Shown here: one piece after another, positions 40,119-52,273 of the stretch
How positions within the stretch are numbered: position 1 is the first letter of the stretch
Layout of the letters: every line of letters begins with the position of its first letter
Assembly (NCBI RefSeq): GCF_009913435.1
Contig: NZ_CP047895.1
Span: 2,178,501-2,242,500 of the forward strand
Length of the DNA: 64,000 bases
Direction of reading: 5' to 3'
Source of the DNA: Sphingomonas changnyeongensis
GTDB taxonomy: Bacteria; Pseudomonadota; Alphaproteobacteria; Sphingomonadales; Sphingomonadaceae
Position numbers and translations under genes: made by a program
The notes under the pieces: model-generated
What the model was told of the DNA's origin: nothing
Database searches by the model: none
What the model saw: the letters and a program-made list of their open reading frames with translations, nothing else

Positions 40119-41899
40119 GCGCCGTCCTCGCCCGTCTGCAGCCGCTTGGCCGTGCGCTGATGTTGCCGATCGCGGTGCTGCCCGTCGCCGGGCTGCTGCT
40201 TCGCCTCGGACAGCCCGATCTGCTCGACCTGACGTTCATCGCCGCCGCCGGCAATGCGATTTTTGGCCATCTCGGGCTGCTGTTCGGCATCGGGGTCGCC
40301 ATCGGACTGGCGCGCGAAAACCATGGCGCGGCAGGGCTGGCCGGAGCGGTCGCCTATCTGGTCGCGACCGAAGGCGCGAAGGCGCTGCTCGCCGTGCCGC
40401 CAGGACTTGGCGCGGGGTTGGGCAGCGACGTCCGCGCCGCGCTGACCAGTGCTTGGCGCGACGGCCAGATCGCCCGGCTCAGCGTGCCGGCAGGGATCGT
40501 CTCCGGGCTGATCGCGGGGCAGCTGTATAACCGCTACGCCGATATCCGGATGCCCGATTATCTGGCGTTTTTCGGCGGGCGGCGGTTCGTGCCGATCGCG
40601 GCCGGGCTGGCGGGACTGGGCGTCGCGCTTGTCTTTGGCATGGGGTTTCCACTGCTGTCGGCCGGGGTCGATATGCTCAGCCGCCGGGCGGTCGAGGCCG
40701 GGCCTGCGGGTTTGTTCGCCTATGGCGCGCTCAACCGGCTGCTGATCGTTACCGGGCTGCATCATATCCTCAACAACATCGCCTGGTTCATCCTGGGCGA
40801 CTTCGGCGGCGCGACCGGCGACCTTAAGCGTTTCTTCGCCGGCGATCCCGCGGCCGGCGCGTTCATGAGCGGCTTTTTCCCGGTGATGATGTTCGGCCTG
40901 CCCGCCGCCTGTCTTGCGATGTACCGCGCCGCCCATGCCAGCCAGCGCCGCGCGGTCGGCGGCATGCTGCTCAGCCTGGGGGCAACCAGCTTCCTGACCG
41001 GGGTGACCGAGCCGATCGAGTTCAGCTTCATGTTCCTCGCCCCTGCGCTTTACGCGCTGCACGCGATCCTGACCGGGCTGTCGATGGCGCTGATGGATGC
41101 GCTGGGCGTGCGGCTGGGCTTCGGCTTTTCCGCCGGGCTGTTCGATTATCTGCTGAGCTTTGGCCTCGCGACCCGGCCCCTCATGCTGCTGCCGGTCGGG
41201 GCGGCATATGCGCTTGTCTATTATGCCGCATTCAGCTGGTGCATCCGCCGGTTCGACCTGAAAACGCCCGGCCGCGATCCCGCTGACGATGTGTCAGCAA
41301 CCATCGATGCGGATAGCGATGCGGACATGGCGCTGCCGGTCGCCGCGCGCTTTGCCGCAGCGCTTGGCGGGCCGGGGAATCTCAGCGCGATCGACGCCTG
41401 CACGACCAGGCTAAGGCTGCGCGTCGCCGATCAGGCATTGGTCGATGAGGCGGCACTCAGGCGGCTGGGCGCGCGTGGCGTGTTCCGCCCCGGTGGCGAT
41501 GCGCTGCAGGTCGTGATCGGCCCGACCGCCGACCGGCTGGCGGGCGAGATCCGCCAGATTGCAGCCGAGACCGCCCCGGCGGAGATGCCGGACGCGCCGC
41601 TGGACGCCCGGACTGTTCCCGTCCCTCTCCCGGCTGGCCTGCGATCCGCCATCGATGCGCATGCGCTGGCGGCATGGCTGCGCCCGCTCACCACCGCCGA
41701 TATCACCGCGCGCGACACAAGGCTTGTGCTGGAGTGCGCCGGTCCGGTCGATGATCTGCTCGCCCGGCCGGAAGCCATGGCCGAACTGCACCGCCTGGGT
41801 ATTCGCGGCGCGACGATGGCGGGCGGCAGCCTGCACCTGATCGTCGGGCCAGGCGCAGGCGATCTGGCCGCTCGGCTCGCTCCCATGATCAGGGGCTGA
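40115..41899 (+). CDS. nagE: PTS N-acetylglucosamine transporter EIICB with extra C-terminal domain
   Basis: A 594-residue inner-membrane permease. Residues 1-385 are the EIIC domain (LMLPIAVLPVAGLLLRLG; ITGLHHILNNIAWF-like core; TGVTEPIEFSFMFLAP). A first EIIB domain at about 410-480 has the phosphorylated cysteine in IDACTTRLRLRV. A further region of about 85 residues at the end (ADITARDTRLVLECAGPVDD) has the EIIB pattern but no cysteine, so it looks like a degenerate second EIIB. The protein imports and phosphorylates GlcNAc with phosphate supplied by the EIIA-HPr-EI fusion upstream. Confidence 0.92.
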   Translation: MSAVLARLQPLGRALMLPIAVLPVAGLLLRLGQPDLLDLTFIAAAGNAIFGHLGLLFGIGVAIGLARENHGAAGLAGAVAYLVATEGAKALLAVPPGLGAGLGSDVRAALTSAWRDGQIARLSVPAGIVSGLIAGQLYNRYADIRMPDYLAFFGGRRFVPIAAGLAGLGVALVFGMGFPLLSAGVDMLSRRAVEAGPAGLFAYGALNRLLIVTGLHHILNNIAWFILGDFGGATGDLKRFFAGDPAAGAFMSGFFPVMMFGLPAACLAMYRAAHASQRRAVGGMLLSLGATSFLTGVTEPIEFSFMFLAPALYALHAILTGLSMALMDALGVRLGFGFSAGLFDYLLSFGLATRPLMLLPVGAAYALVYYAAFSWCIRRFDLKTPGRDPADDVSATIDADSDADMALPVAARFAAALGGPGNLSAIDACTTRLRLRVADQALVDEAALRRLGARGVFRPGGDALQVVIGPTADRLAGEIRQIAAETAPAEMPDAPLDARTVPVPLPAGLRSAIDAHALAAWLRPLTTADITARDTRLVLECAGPVDDLLARPEAMAELHRLGIRGATMAGGSLHLIVGPGAGDLAARLAPMIRG

Positions 41900-41918
41900 C
41901 CATGATCGGCACGGCCGG

Positions 41919-42593
41919 TCAGCGACCGGTGACGGCGTCCGCCAGCGCCGGGGCCGGCTCAACCAGCAGCCCGGCCAGTCGTTTGAGCCCACGATGGATA
42001 TTGACCTTGACCAGTGACTGCGACTGGCCGGTCTGTGCCGATGCCTCGATGATCGACAGGCCGTTCATCTTGACCAGCCGGATCGCCTCGGCCTGGGCGG
42101 GGCGCAGCCCGCCCAGCAACCGCCCGACGACATGGCAGCTGACAATGTCGATCTCGTGGCTCGGGGTGGTCGGTTCGGCATCCAGGGCAGTTTGCTCACG
42201 CTCCATCATCCGCAGCCGGTCGACCCATTTGAACCGGGCGATCGCCGCCAGCCAGGGGTGAAAGGGCAGCGTGATGTCAAAATCATGCCGGCGATTGTGC
42301 ACGGCAATCAGCGTTTCCTGCACCGCATCGTCGACATGGATCGCCGGCAGCCGCCGGGCGAAATAGCGGCACAGCCAGGGACGCAGCTCGCCAAGCAGCC
42401 GGTCATAGGCGCGCCGGTCGCCAGCCCTGCCCCGTGCCATCAGGTCGGACCAGCGCATGTCGGCGGGATTGCGCGCGCCCCCTTTCCCCCGTCCGGGGAC
42501 CTTGATCGCCGCCGGGCCCCCGCCGCGCCGCTCGGGGTCACGGTCGAGCAATCGGCCCGAGTTGCTGCCCGTTACGGCATTGTTCCCGTTCAT
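41919..42593 (-). CDS. ECF RNA polymerase sigma factor (sigma-F-like), no adjacent anti-sigma gene
   Basis: A 224-residue protein. Sigma region 2 lies around YFARRLPAIHVDDAVQETLI and PFHPWLAAIARFKWVDRLR; region 4 around LRPAQAEAIRLVKMNGLSI followed by ASAQTGQSQSLVKVNIHRG. The sequence resembles SigF-type ECF factors that in Caulobacter are held by the membrane anti-sigma NrsF. No NrsF/DUF1109 gene is adjacent. ATG 42593 follows GGGAGGA; ATG 42458 is the alternative if the polar, low-complexity N-terminus is not translated. It is the obvious candidate to read the GTAACC-N16-CGAA promoters of the bufferin locus, 2-6 kb away. Confidence 0.82.
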   Translation of the reverse strand: MNGNNAVTGSNSGRLLDRDPERRGGGPAAIKVPGRGKGGARNPADMRWSDLMARGRAGDRRAYDRLLGELRPWLCRYFARRLPAIHVDDAVQETLIAVHNRRHDFDITLPFHPWLAAIARFKWVDRLRMMEREQTALDAEPTTPSHEIDIVSCHVVGRLLGGLRPAQAEAIRLVKMNGLSIIEASAQTGQSQSLVKVNIHRGLKRLAGLLVEPAPALADAVTGR

Positions 42594-42672
42594 GCCATCG
42601 TTCCTCCCCACACCCTGCGACCAGTCTGCCGGGGGCGGATCGGGGGGCACAGCCATCGGAGGCGCATGTTTT

Positions 42673-42691
42673 CGATAGGAGAACGCTATCG
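42673..42691. promoter_or_regulatory. LysR-type operator (ATAG-N7-CTAT within CGATAG-N7-CTATCG)
   Basis: A perfect 6-bp inverted repeat with a 7-bp spacer that satisfies the T-N11-A rule of LysR regulators. It lies in the gap between the minus-strand sigma factor (start 42593) and the plus-strand LysR gene (start 42768), so the regulator could control itself and the sigma factor. Confidence 0.6.
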
Positions 42692-42767
42692 CCGCGATCA
42701 GGATCAAAAATGATACCAGCTGCGCAACGGGTCTTGTCGCGCCGTGCCGCTTTGTTATCCTACGCCT

Positions 42768-43646
42768 ATGGAAATGCATCAGATCCGGTATTTCCTGACA
42801 GCGGCGCGGCTGCTCAATTTCACCCGGGCGGCGGAGGAATGCCGTGTCGCCCAGCCATCGCTCACCCGCGCGATCCAGAAGCTCGAGGACGAGCTGGGCG
42901 GGCCGCTGTTCCGGCGCGAACGGGCGCGCACCCATCTGACCGAACTTGGCCGGCTGATGCTGCCGCACCTGACGCGCACCTATGAAGCCGCCGAGGCGGC
43001 AAAGACGCTGGCGCGCGGCTTTGGCAAGGGACAGGTCGCGCCGCTCAATCTGGGCGTCTGCGCGCTCGTCGGATCGGCAACACTCGATGCGGTGCTCGGC
43101 GATCTGGCGCAGGCGATGCCGGGGCTGCAGCTGAACGTCGTCGGCGGCACCAGCCGGGAGCTGATCGCCCAGGCGCTGGCCGGTACGCTTGATCTGATGA
43201 TCGTCGAAGCTCCTGCCGACGCGCCCGAACGGTTCGAAGCCTGGCGGCTGTTCAGCCATGATTACCGGATGGTCGTCCGATCGGGACATATCCATGCCGG
43301 CCGCAACCGCGTCACGCTCGCGGAGCTGGCCGGCGAGCCGCTGATCGACCATGACTGCGAGGGTGTCGCGGCGCTCCGCGCGCGGGCGGAGATTGTCGGC
43401 CTTGATCTCGGCTTCCGCCACATGGCGCGCGACGGCATGCAGCTCCGGCGGCTGATCGCGGCGGGGCTTGGCACCGGCTTCATGCCCGATCCCGGCGAGC
43501 CGGGCATGCACGGCCTGAGCGTCGAAGGCGCGGAGATTTCCGCCGATGTCGTGCTGGCGGGGATTTCGGGGCGACGCCGCAGCCTTGCGGCCGACAGCTT
43601 CGTCCGCGCCAGCCGGGCACGCGCCTGGACGAACGCCGCCGGCTAA
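42768..43646 (+). CDS. LysR-family transcriptional regulator
   Basis: A 292-residue regulator. The N-terminal helix-turn-helix reads MHQIRYFLTAARLLNFTRAA and continues into PSLTRAIQKLEDELGGPLF; the effector domain follows from about residue 90. The fold and length are standard. Family members near peroxiredoxins often sense redox signals (OxyR-like); a few cysteines are present, including one in GVCALVG, but I do not see the OxyR Cys pair. Divergent from the sigma factor, convergent with a peroxiredoxin-like gene across a 22-bp palindrome. Confidence 0.9.
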   Translation: MEMHQIRYFLTAARLLNFTRAAEECRVAQPSLTRAIQKLEDELGGPLFRRERARTHLTELGRLMLPHLTRTYEAAEAAKTLARGFGKGQVAPLNLGVCALVGSATLDAVLGDLAQAMPGLQLNVVGGTSRELIAQALAGTLDLMIVEAPADAPERFEAWRLFSHDYRMVVRSGHIHAGRNRVTLAELAGEPLIDHDCEGVAALRARAEIVGLDLGFRHMARDGMQLRRLIAAGLGTGFMPDPGEPGMHGLSVEGAEISADVVLAGISGRRRSLAADSFVRASRARAWTNAAG

Positions 43647-43713
43647 CAGTTTGCCGCCGGGCTGACCCGCCCGGAGACCCGGAGAACAGCGAGAGACCTG
43701 AGCAACAGAACGG

Positions 43714-43735
43714 CCGATCCGATGCATCGGATCGG
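43714..43735. repeat. Perfect 22-bp palindrome
   Basis: A self-complementary sequence of CCGATCCGATG and its reverse complement, lying 9 bp before the 3' end of the peroxiredoxin-like gene in a convergent gap. It is almost the same as the core of the inverted repeat at 2302-2348, so it belongs to a dispersed family. Confidence 0.75.
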
Positions 43736-43743
43736 ATGCCGCG

Positions 43744-44373
43744 CTAGATCCGGTCGAGCATGCCCAGCACCATCGCCGGTTCCGCACGGCGGCGGAAATC
43801 GGGATCGACAAAGGCGAAGCGGACGATCCCCGCCCGGTCGAGCAGGAAGGTGGCCGGGATCGGCAGCAGCCGCCCGCTGCCACCGGTCAGCGCGACCAGA
43901 TCGTCGCCGCCCCGCGCATAATCGGCCACCAGCTCCGGCGGCAGAGCGATGGCCAGCCCGAGCGCAAGGCACAGGCCGAGATCGACATCGCACAGGCCAA
44001 GCGCCCCGGCACGCGCGGCGATCGCCCCGGCGCGTCCATCCAGTTCGGGCGATATGGTGACCAGCCGCGCGCCCGCCGCTGCCAGATGCGGCCCCGCCTC
44101 CGCCCAGCCCTGACTCTCGACCCGGCACCATGGGCACCACAGCCCGCGGTGAAAGCTCAGGACAAGCGCATCCTGCCCGGCAAGCAGCTCGGCAAGGCTG
44201 TGGAACCGCCCGGTCGCATCGGGCAGGGCAAAGCCCGGAAACGCCTGGCCGACGCGCGGCGCGCGGCGCCCGGCCCCGCGCGCGACCATGCCGGCAATGA
44301 GCGCATCATAGGCCGCAGCATAAGGGGCAAGGCGGGCAGCTTCGGCGGCAAGAGATGGGGCAATCGGCAGCAT
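43744..44373 (-). CDS. Peroxiredoxin-like (AhpC/TSA) family protein, copy 1
   Basis: A 209-residue thioredoxin-fold protein. After a helical N-terminus, the core starts GQAFPGFALPDATGRFHSL and contains FHRGLWCPWCRVESQGW, a CPWC active site where peroxiredoxins have their peroxidatic cysteine region. The closing part (LLPIPATFLLDRAGIVRFAF) is typical of the family. It probably acts on peroxides or protein thiols. A close relative lies at 52253-52894, so the two bracket the bufferin operons. The ATG at 44373 is chosen by homology to that relative; the open frame upstream shows no similarity. Confidence 0.85.
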   Translation of the reverse strand: MLPIAPSLAAEAARLAPYAAAYDALIAGMVARGAGRRAPRVGQAFPGFALPDATGRFHSLAELLAGQDALVLSFHRGLWCPWCRVESQGWAEAGPHLAAAGARLVTISPELDGRAGAIAARAGALGLCDVDLGLCLALGLAIALPPELVADYARGGDDLVALTGGSGRLLPIPATFLLDRAGIVRFAFVDPDFRRRAEPAMVLGMLDRI

Positions 44374-44459
44374 ATGTGCAGCAAGGATAATGCGCCCCGT
44401 GGGGCGATGGCCAGCACCGCCATCGCGGGCGCGATGCCCGCCCGGCCCGGCCGGCCCGT

Positions 44460-44485
44460 GTAACGCCGCGCCCGCCCGGTGCGAA
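44460..44485 (+). promoter_or_regulatory. Sigma-F-like promoter of the NDH-2/YeeE operon
   Basis: GTAACG at 44460-44465, 16 bp, then CGAA at 44482-44485. Only the last base of the -35 hexamer differs from the pattern before bufA2. The -10 lies 9 bp before the ndh ATG, so the transcript would be nearly leaderless. Confidence 0.6.
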
Positions 44486-44494
44486 TGACCGGGC

Positions 44495-48260
<3,766 letters not shown>

Positions 48261-48298
48261 TTGCCTCGCCTTCCGAAATGCGCCGGCTCGGCCGGGCC

Positions 48299-48403
48299 GG
48301 ACGGTTGAGGGGCCGGCAGGTGCCGGCCGGGCTGGACGGTTGAGGGGCCGGCAGGCGCCGGCCGGATAGGACGGTTGGGGGGGCCGGCAGGTGCCGCCCC
48401 CCG
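48299..48403. repeat. Three tandem 35-bp repeats with internal hairpins, between bufA2 and bufB
   Basis: Units at 48299-48333, 48334-48368 and 48369-48403, each starting GGACGGTTG. Units 1 and 2 contain a GGCCGGCA ... TGCCGGCC inverted repeat; unit 3 has a partly diverged arm. Transcribed in the minus-strand buf operon, they would form up to three stable hairpins just after the small precursor gene, where such structures often protect the upstream mRNA from decay. Confidence 0.8.
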
Positions 48404-48444
48404 GGCCAGTCATGTCCGCCGCCGGCTGCGGCCCGGCCAAGGCT

Positions 48445-48705
48445 TTACTTTTCGGTCAGCCGGCCGCCGGCGGCCTTGCACGCCTTGACCGTCAGCGCCT
48501 TGAAACCCTGGCCCTTGCAGGAGTTCTGCCCCTTGCACGAGCTGCTGGCCGTCGCGCAGTCCGACGATCCCTTGCAGCTGTTGATGCCATAGCAATGGAC
48601 GACTTTGTCCTCGTCGGCCGCCTTGTGCTGGCTCTGGGCGGACGCGGCCCCGGCCAGCGCCACGGTGGCGGCGGCGGTGGCAATGGTGATGCGGGTGGCA
48701 AGCAT
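48445..48705 (-). CDS. bufA2: Bufferin precursor, BufA2-type
   Basis: An 86-residue exported peptide. A signal peptide covers residues 1-23 (ending GAASAQS), followed by a cysteine-rich core: VHCYGINSCKGSSDC, then SSCKGQNSCKGQGF, with a last cysteine in KACKAAGG, six cysteines in total. The repeated CKG pattern is typical of BufA2-family periplasmic bufferins, copper-chelating RiPPs modified before export by BufB/BufC. ATG 48705 has GAGGAG 6 bp upstream; ATG 48711 would lie on top of it. A sigma-F-like promoter lies 76 bp upstream. Confidence 0.88.
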   Translation of the reverse strand: MLATRITIATAAATVALAGAASAQSQHKAADEDKVVHCYGINSCKGSSDCATASSSCKGQNSCKGQGFKALTVKACKAAGGRLTEK

Positions 48706-48780
48706 GTTCATCTCCTCGAATCGGCCCGGCGGGCCATCGGTTTCGCGCCGCGCCCCGTTGGCGGACCCGGCATCTGTCTG

Positions 48781-48806
48781 TTCGGCCCGGTCACGCCACC
48801 GGTTAC
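48781..48806 (-). promoter_or_regulatory. Sigma-F-like promoter of bufA2-bufB-bufC
   Basis: Read on the minus strand: GTAACC at 48806-48801, exactly 16 bp, CGAA at 48784-48781. This is a perfect fit to the GTAACC-N16-CGAA motif I recall for Caulobacter sigma-F, which drives bufferin operons there. Confidence 0.7.
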
Positions 48807-48843
48807 ACGCCGCACGTCGCCACGACCGGTCCGGCGCGGGCAT

Positions 48844-48869
48844 GTAACCGGATCGCCGCCCGGCCCGGA
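48844..48869 (+). promoter_or_regulatory. Sigma-F-like promoter of the bufA1 operon
   Basis: GTAACC at 48844-48849, 16 bp, then CGGA at 48866-48869. The -35 is perfect and the -10 differs by one base from CGAA. It faces away from the bufA2 promoter, the two -35 elements being 37 bp apart. Confidence 0.62.
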
Positions 48870-48984
48870 CAAGGGGTGGTGCCGACGCTCTTGCCCCGCC
48901 TCTCCCCGTCGGTTCCACGCAGCCGCCCGCTTTGCCGGGCGGCTGCGTCACGGCCTGGCGAGCGGCGGATGACAGGGTGTCCCG

Positions 48985-49254
48985 ATGACGATTGACCGTT
49001 CCCAGCTGATCCTGCCGGTGCTGGCCGCCGCCCTTGCCGCAAGCGCGGCGCAGGCTGCGCCTGACAAGCCCAAGATGGAAAAATGCTATGGCGTGGCCAA
49101 GGCCGGCCAGAATGACTGTGCGGCCGGTGCCGGCACCAGCTGCGCGGGCACGTCCAAGGTCGATTACCAGAAAAATGCCTGGAAGCTGGTGCCTGCCGGC
49201 ACCTGCACCAAGATCAAGACGCCGAAGGGCTCGGGCTCGCTCACCCCGGCCTGA
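48985..49254 (+). CDS. bufA1: Bufferin precursor, BufA1-type (DUF2282)
   Basis: An 89-residue exported peptide. Signal peptide to about residue 24 ([13 protein letters not shown]), then the DUF2282 core [34 protein letters not shown] and VPAGTC, with four conserved cysteines. DUF2282 proteins are the BufA1 branch of bufferins, modified by DUF692 enzymes and then exported to the periplasm to bind copper. First gene of the plus-strand operon; its own sigma-F-like promoter is 116 bp upstream. bufB follows after 8 bp. Confidence 0.9.
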   Translation: MTIDRSQLILPVLAAALAASAAQAAPDKPKMEKCYGVAKAGQNDCAAGAGTSCAGTSKVDYQKNAWKLVPAGTCTKIKTPKGSGSLTPA

Positions 49255-49262
49255 GACCCGCA

Positions 49263-50161
49263 ATGGACCGGCCCGGCCAGCATCCGGCACCTTTGCGCGC
49301 GACCCCGGGCATCGGCCTCAGGCTGCCGCATCTGGCGCTCATCGCGCGCGGCGATGTCGATCCGCTGCTGCCCGACGGGCTGTGGTTCGAGGTGCATGCC
49401 GAGAACTTCATGGTTCCCGGCGGGCCACGCCGGGCGGCGCTGATCGACATCGCCGCCCGGCACCCGGTGTCGCTGCACGGCGTCGGCCTGGCGCTGGCCG
49501 GAACCGAACCGGCCCCGCTGCCGCACCTGCGGCGGCTGGCGCGGCTGTGCGACGATGTCGGGCCGGTCCTCGTTTCAGACCATCTGGCCTGGCAGCGCAT
49601 CGGCCGCTGGCACGTGCCCGATTTCCTGCCTTTCCCGCGCACCCGCGCCGCGCTGGCGCTGACGGCGGCGAATGTCGATCGGGCACAGCAGATCCTTGGC
49701 CGGCGGCTGCTGATCGAAAACCCGTCCCACTATGTCGCGCAAGCCGATCTGCCGGGCGATCACGACATGCCCGAACATGCGTTTCTGGCCGAACTTGCCG
49801 ACCGCACGGGCTGCGGGCTGCTGATCGACGTCAACAACATCCATGTCTCCGCCCATAATCTCGGGCTGGACGCGGTCGCGCTGGTCGATGCGGTGCCGGC
49901 CGAGGCGGTCGCCGAAATCCATGTCGCGGGCCACAGCGCCGATCCCGGCGGCAGGCTGCTGATCGACAGCCATGACTGTCCCGTCGCCTCGGCCGTGTTC
50001 GCCCTTGCTGAACGGCTGCTGGCCCGCACCGGGCCGGTGCCGCTGCTCGTCGAGCGCGACGCCGATCTGCCCCCTTTGCAGCCCTGCTGGCCGAGGCGGA
50101 GGCGTTTTCCCCGCTGCTGGCGGCGGCGGGCGGGACCGGGCCGCGACACTATGCGGCCTGA
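49263..50161 (+). CDS. bufB: Multinuclear non-haem iron enzyme BufB (DUF692), frameshifted near C-terminus
   Basis: The repaired protein is about 299 residues. MNIO motifs: [62 protein letters not shown] and IDSHDCPVA. The motif set equals that of the other BufB (47397-48260) but the sequences are clearly diverged, as expected for enzymes serving different precursors. One base is missing in the C run at 50070-50074; repair gives [20 protein letters not shown] and a stop at 50161 that overlaps the bufC start. The break lies after all catalytic motifs. Confidence 0.9.
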
Positions 50162-50926
50162 GCCGGTCCCTGCGGCGACGGCCCGCTGCCCCCCGCAGCG
50201 CCGGAGGCCTTCGAGGCGCGGTTCGCGCGTCTTCTGTCGCTGCCCGTGTCCGGACGCTTTGGGCGACCCGCAATACCGGCGGGCCGGGAGGCAGCGGCCG
50301 CGATTGCCGTTCACCGCAACAATGCGCTGGTGGCAGCGCAGACCGCGCTTCAGGACAATTATCCCGTGCTGCGGGCGATGATCGGCGCGGACGGCTTTGC
50401 CGCGCTGGCGCTGCGCCACATTCGTCGGCAGCCGCCGGCCGATCCCCGGCTGTGCCTATACGGGCGCGGGCTGGCGACGACGATCGCGCGGATCCGCCCG
50501 CTCGCCGCATGGCCATGGCTCGCCGATGTCGCGCGCCTCGAATGGCTGGTGGTACGGGCGCTGTTCGCCGCCGATGCGAAGCCGCTCCGCGCACCGCCCT
50601 CGCCCAGCCAGCGCTGGCCGCTCGCTCCGGCGACCGGCTGGTGCGCGTCGCCGCATCCGGTGGCCACGTTGTGGGCGGCCCATCAGCCGAGGGCGGAATG
50701 GCCGGCGGCGTTCCCGGACCATGGCGAGCTGGCGCTCGTTACCCGCGCCGGTGCGGGGGTGCAGGTCAGGCCGGTCGCCCGCGACGCGCTGCCGCTGCTC
50801 GACGCCCTTCGCGCCGGCAAGACGCTGGCCGATGCGGCATCGGCGCTGCCCCCGGCGGCGCTGGCCCAGTTGCCGACGCTCGCCAGGGTCGGCGCACTTA
50901 TTCCCATCCACGGAGAGACTGCATGA
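50151..50926 (+). CDS. bufC: BufC/HvfC family protein (DUF2063), frameshifted near N-terminus
   Basis: From GTG 50246 the frame gives 226 residues, but the family N-terminus lies upstream: ATG 50151 starts [11 protein letters not shown], and one base restored in the C-rich tract 50182-50194 joins this to [20 protein letters not shown]. The body has [20 protein letters not shown] and [19 protein letters not shown] of DUF2063. It partners the DUF692 enzyme in precursor modification. ATG 50151 overlaps the end of bufB; the stop overlaps the DoxX start (ATGA). Confidence 0.85.
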
Positions 50927-51375
50927 ACATCTATGCCCGGCTGGCTGCATTGCTCACGCACATCCCCGACTCGCTCTGGCTGCTGGTTGCACGGCTGGGC
51001 GCGGCGGCGGTGTTTTTCCTGTCCGGCCGCACCAAGGTCGAGGGGCTGCTGACGATCAAGGAGTCGACCTATACATTGTTCGAATATGAATATGCGCTGC
51101 CGCTCGTCCCGCCCGGCATCGCCGCCCATGCCGCGACCTATTGCGAGCATCTGTTTCCCATCCTGCTCGCGCTCGGCCTGTTCACCCGCCTCGGTGCGCT
51201 CGGCCTGATGGGCATGACGGCCACGATCCAGATCTTCGTCTATCCCGATGCGTGGCCGACCCATTTGTCGTGGGCGGCGATGCTGCTGCCGCTCATCGCG
51301 CGCGGCGGCGGCCAATGGTCGCTGGACCGGCTGCTCGGCACCGAACGCAGCCCCGTGCAGATGATCGCCGCCTGA
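50923..51375 (+). CDS. DoxX family membrane protein (BufD position)
   Basis: A 150-residue protein with four hydrophobic segments. [20 protein letters not shown] and [20 protein letters not shown] followed by [15 protein letters not shown] match DoxX. In bufferin operons the DoxX gene is usually the fourth gene (bufD); its role is not settled but it may link to quinone/thiol chemistry at the membrane. Overlaps bufC (ATGA) and the metallo-hydrolase gene (TGATG). Confidence 0.88.
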   Translation: MNIYARLAALLTHIPDSLWLLVARLGAAAVFFLSGRTKVEGLLTIKESTYTLFEYEYALPLVPPGIAAHAATYCEHLFPILLALGLFTRLGALGLMGMTATIQIFVYPDAWPTHLSWAAMLLPLIARGGGQWSLDRLLGTERSPVQMIAA

Positions 51376-52273
51376 TGCCGCTGTCGTTCGTCCCGTTGCT
51401 GGCGGCGGCACTCGCATGCCCGGGCGCTGGCCTGAGTGTCGACATTCTGGGATCGGGCGGCCCGATTGCCGAGGGGCGCGCCGGGCCATCCTATCTGGTG
51501 CGGATCGACGGGCGGCCACGACTGCTGATCGATGCGGGGCCGGGGCGGCGCTGCGGCTGGGCGAGGCCGGGGTTGCCCCCGCTGCACTGGATGCGATCGC
51601 GATCAGCCATCTGCATGTCGACCATGCCGGTGATCTTGCCGCGATCCTCAAGACATCGAACTTTGCCGACCCGCCGGCCCGGCTGACGCTGTTCGGGCCG
51701 GACGGCAGCGGGGTGTTTGCCGGCATCAGCGCGCACATGACGGTGATCGCGGGGGAAAATGGCGCTTTTGCCTATCTTGCCGACTGGCTGGCCGAGCCGG
51801 CACCGCGCCTTGCGATCCGCGAGATTGCCGCCGCCGACATCAGGTCCGGCGCGGAAAAAGTGCTGATCACGGGGGATGATTATGTGCTGTCCGCGCTTCC
51901 CGTCCATCATGGGCCGGTCCCCGCCCTTGCCTATCTGGTGCGGGCCGGCGGGCGGATGATCGTGTTCGCAGGGGACCAGAGCGCGCTGTCATCAGGCTTT
52001 GAGGCGCGGCTGGCCGGCAGCCGGCCCGATCTGCTGATCATGCATCATGCGATCCCCGAAGGCCCGGGGCAGCCCCGCGGGTTGCACCGCCCGCCCGCCG
52101 ACATCGGCGCCGCCGCCGCCCGGCTGATGGCGAAGCGGCTGATCCTCACCCACAATATGGCACGTGCGCTGGTGCGCCGGGCCGAGGGGCTGGCCGCGAT
52201 CGCGCGCCATTATCCCGGCCCGGTCACCATCGCGGACGACAAGGCCTGTTTTTCAGCCTCGGCCGGCGATTGA
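51375..52273 (+). CDS. Exported metallo-beta-lactamase-fold hydrolase, frameshifted
   Basis: The repaired protein is about 299 residues. A signal-like N-terminus ([17 protein letters not shown]) is followed by LSVDILGSGGPIAEGRAGPS and the metal motif ISHLHVDHAGDL (HxHxDH). Further ligand regions are LPVHHGPVPALAY and LILTHNMAR. One base is missing in the G run 51542-51545, between LLIDAGPG and AALRLGEAG. The fold covers ribonuclease Z, phosphodiesterases and aryl-sulfatase-like hydrolases; the substrate here is unknown. It is translationally linked to DoxX, so it may belong to the bufferin operon. Its end overlaps the convergent peroxiredoxin-like gene by 21 bp. Confidence 0.85.

Noticed and set aside
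42594..43883. Upstream in-frame extension of the sigma factor across the LysR gene
   Set aside because: It is antisense to LysR and has no sigma-factor homology. GGGAGGA precedes ATG 42593.
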